From: Clostridia bacterium
GTDB lineage: Bacteria; Bacillota; Clostridia; Oscillospirales; Acutalibacteraceae
Length of the DNA stretch: 6,371 nucleotides
Direction: 5' to 3'
Assembly (NCBI GenBank): GCA_017534365.1
Contig: JAFWCS010000273.1
Coordinates: 1 to 6,371, forward strand
Position 1 is the first letter of the stretch. Each line of letters starts with the position of its first letter. A model generated the notes under the pieces. The model was not told the DNA's origin and did no database searches. It saw only the letters and a program-made list of their open reading frames with translations. This document shows positions 6,130-6,371 of the stretch, in pieces. The position numbers and the translations under genes were made by a program.

Positions 6130-6371
6130 ATGAAGACCTTTGATTTTTTGTCGGACGACCGTCTGCGGCAGCAGGTGGAGTTCCTTGCGGTGATCGACCG
6201 CATGAAGCAGGTGCTGCGGCAGAATCTGCTGGCCGACGCCTCCCGGCGCGAGAACGACGCGGAGCATTCCTGGCACATGGCGCTCACGGCGATGGTGCTC
6301 GCTGAATACGCGACCGAGCCGGTCGATATCCCCAAGGCGGTGGAGCTCGCGCTGGTGCATGATCTGGTCGA
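6130..6371 (+). CDS. HD-domain phosphohydrolase, N-terminal part (YfbR/HDDC2-like)
   Basis: The first 80 codons are present and the gene runs off the right edge. HD-domain proteins of this group are metal-dependent phosphohydrolases, several of them 5'-deoxynucleotidases acting on nucleoside monophosphates. The signature is visible: NDAEHSWHMALTAMVLAEY (42-60) supplies the first metal-ligand His46, and ALVHDLVE supplies the His77-Asp78 pair that names the family. The short N-terminal helix with a VIDRMKQVLRQ-like segment also fits. The start is the first ATG after a purine-rich GGAAGAGAG stretch (6113-6121), an acceptable but not strong ribosome binding site. It lies 60 bases after the DUF711 gene, across a hairpin. 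Substrate cannot be judged from this fragment. Confidence 0.88.
   Translation, partial: MKTFDFLSDDRLRQQVEFLAVIDRMKQVLRQNLLADASRRENDAEHSWHMALTAMVLAEYATEPVDIPKAVELALVHDLV

Noticed and set aside
4294..6335. Long open frames antisense to galE, the DUF711 gene and the HD gene (439 and 496 residues)
   Set aside because: These are shadow frames created by GC-rich codon use. They cross several real genes, lack ribosome binding sites and show no recognisable domains.

Overview
The window looks like chromosomal DNA of a GC-rich Bacillota, most likely a Clostridia lineage of the Oscillospiraceae/Christensenellaceae type. That placement is inferred from the strong GGAGG-type ribosome binding sites, G/C-ending codons, A/T-rich intergenic promoters of vegetative sigma type with 17-base spacers, a lysine riboswitch with a transcription terminator as its expression platform, and an ACT-domain/DUF711 gene pair. 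No mobile element, CRISPR array, tRNA or rRNA is visible.

Left part, minus strand. Reading right to left: rsmA (16S rRNA dimethyladenosine methyltransferase, 2408-3268), then a promoter (2353-2381), a complete lysine riboswitch (about 2186-2343), its terminator (2121-2159) lying directly against the Shine-Dalgarno, and an NhaC-family secondary transporter (173-2107). A strong terminator (101-141) closes that unit. A new promoter (67-95) then drives a gene of which only the first 11 codons are in the window (1-34). The riboswitch is the most informative element: the transporter would be called a Na+/H+ antiporter by similarity alone, but its leader indicates lysine uptake, shut off when lysine is plentiful.

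Right part, plus strand. A promoter (3339-3367) precedes galE (3398-4432), which overlaps by four bases an ACT-domain protein of the UPF0237 type (4429-4698). Twelve bases later comes a DUF711/UPF0210 protein (4711-6069). These three form one tightly packed operon. A hairpin of modest terminator quality (6075-6102) separates them from an HD-domain phosphohydrolase (6130 onward) that runs off the window. The rsmA and galE genes are divergent, and the -10 element between them is a perfect 10-base palindrome that could serve both strands.

The window is mostly housekeeping. Its noteworthy content is the lysine-sensing leader that redefines the transporter, the transporter's unusual N-terminus (signal-like segment plus an Ala/Asp/Glu-rich linker), and the uncharacterised ACT-DUF711 pair translationally coupled to galE.
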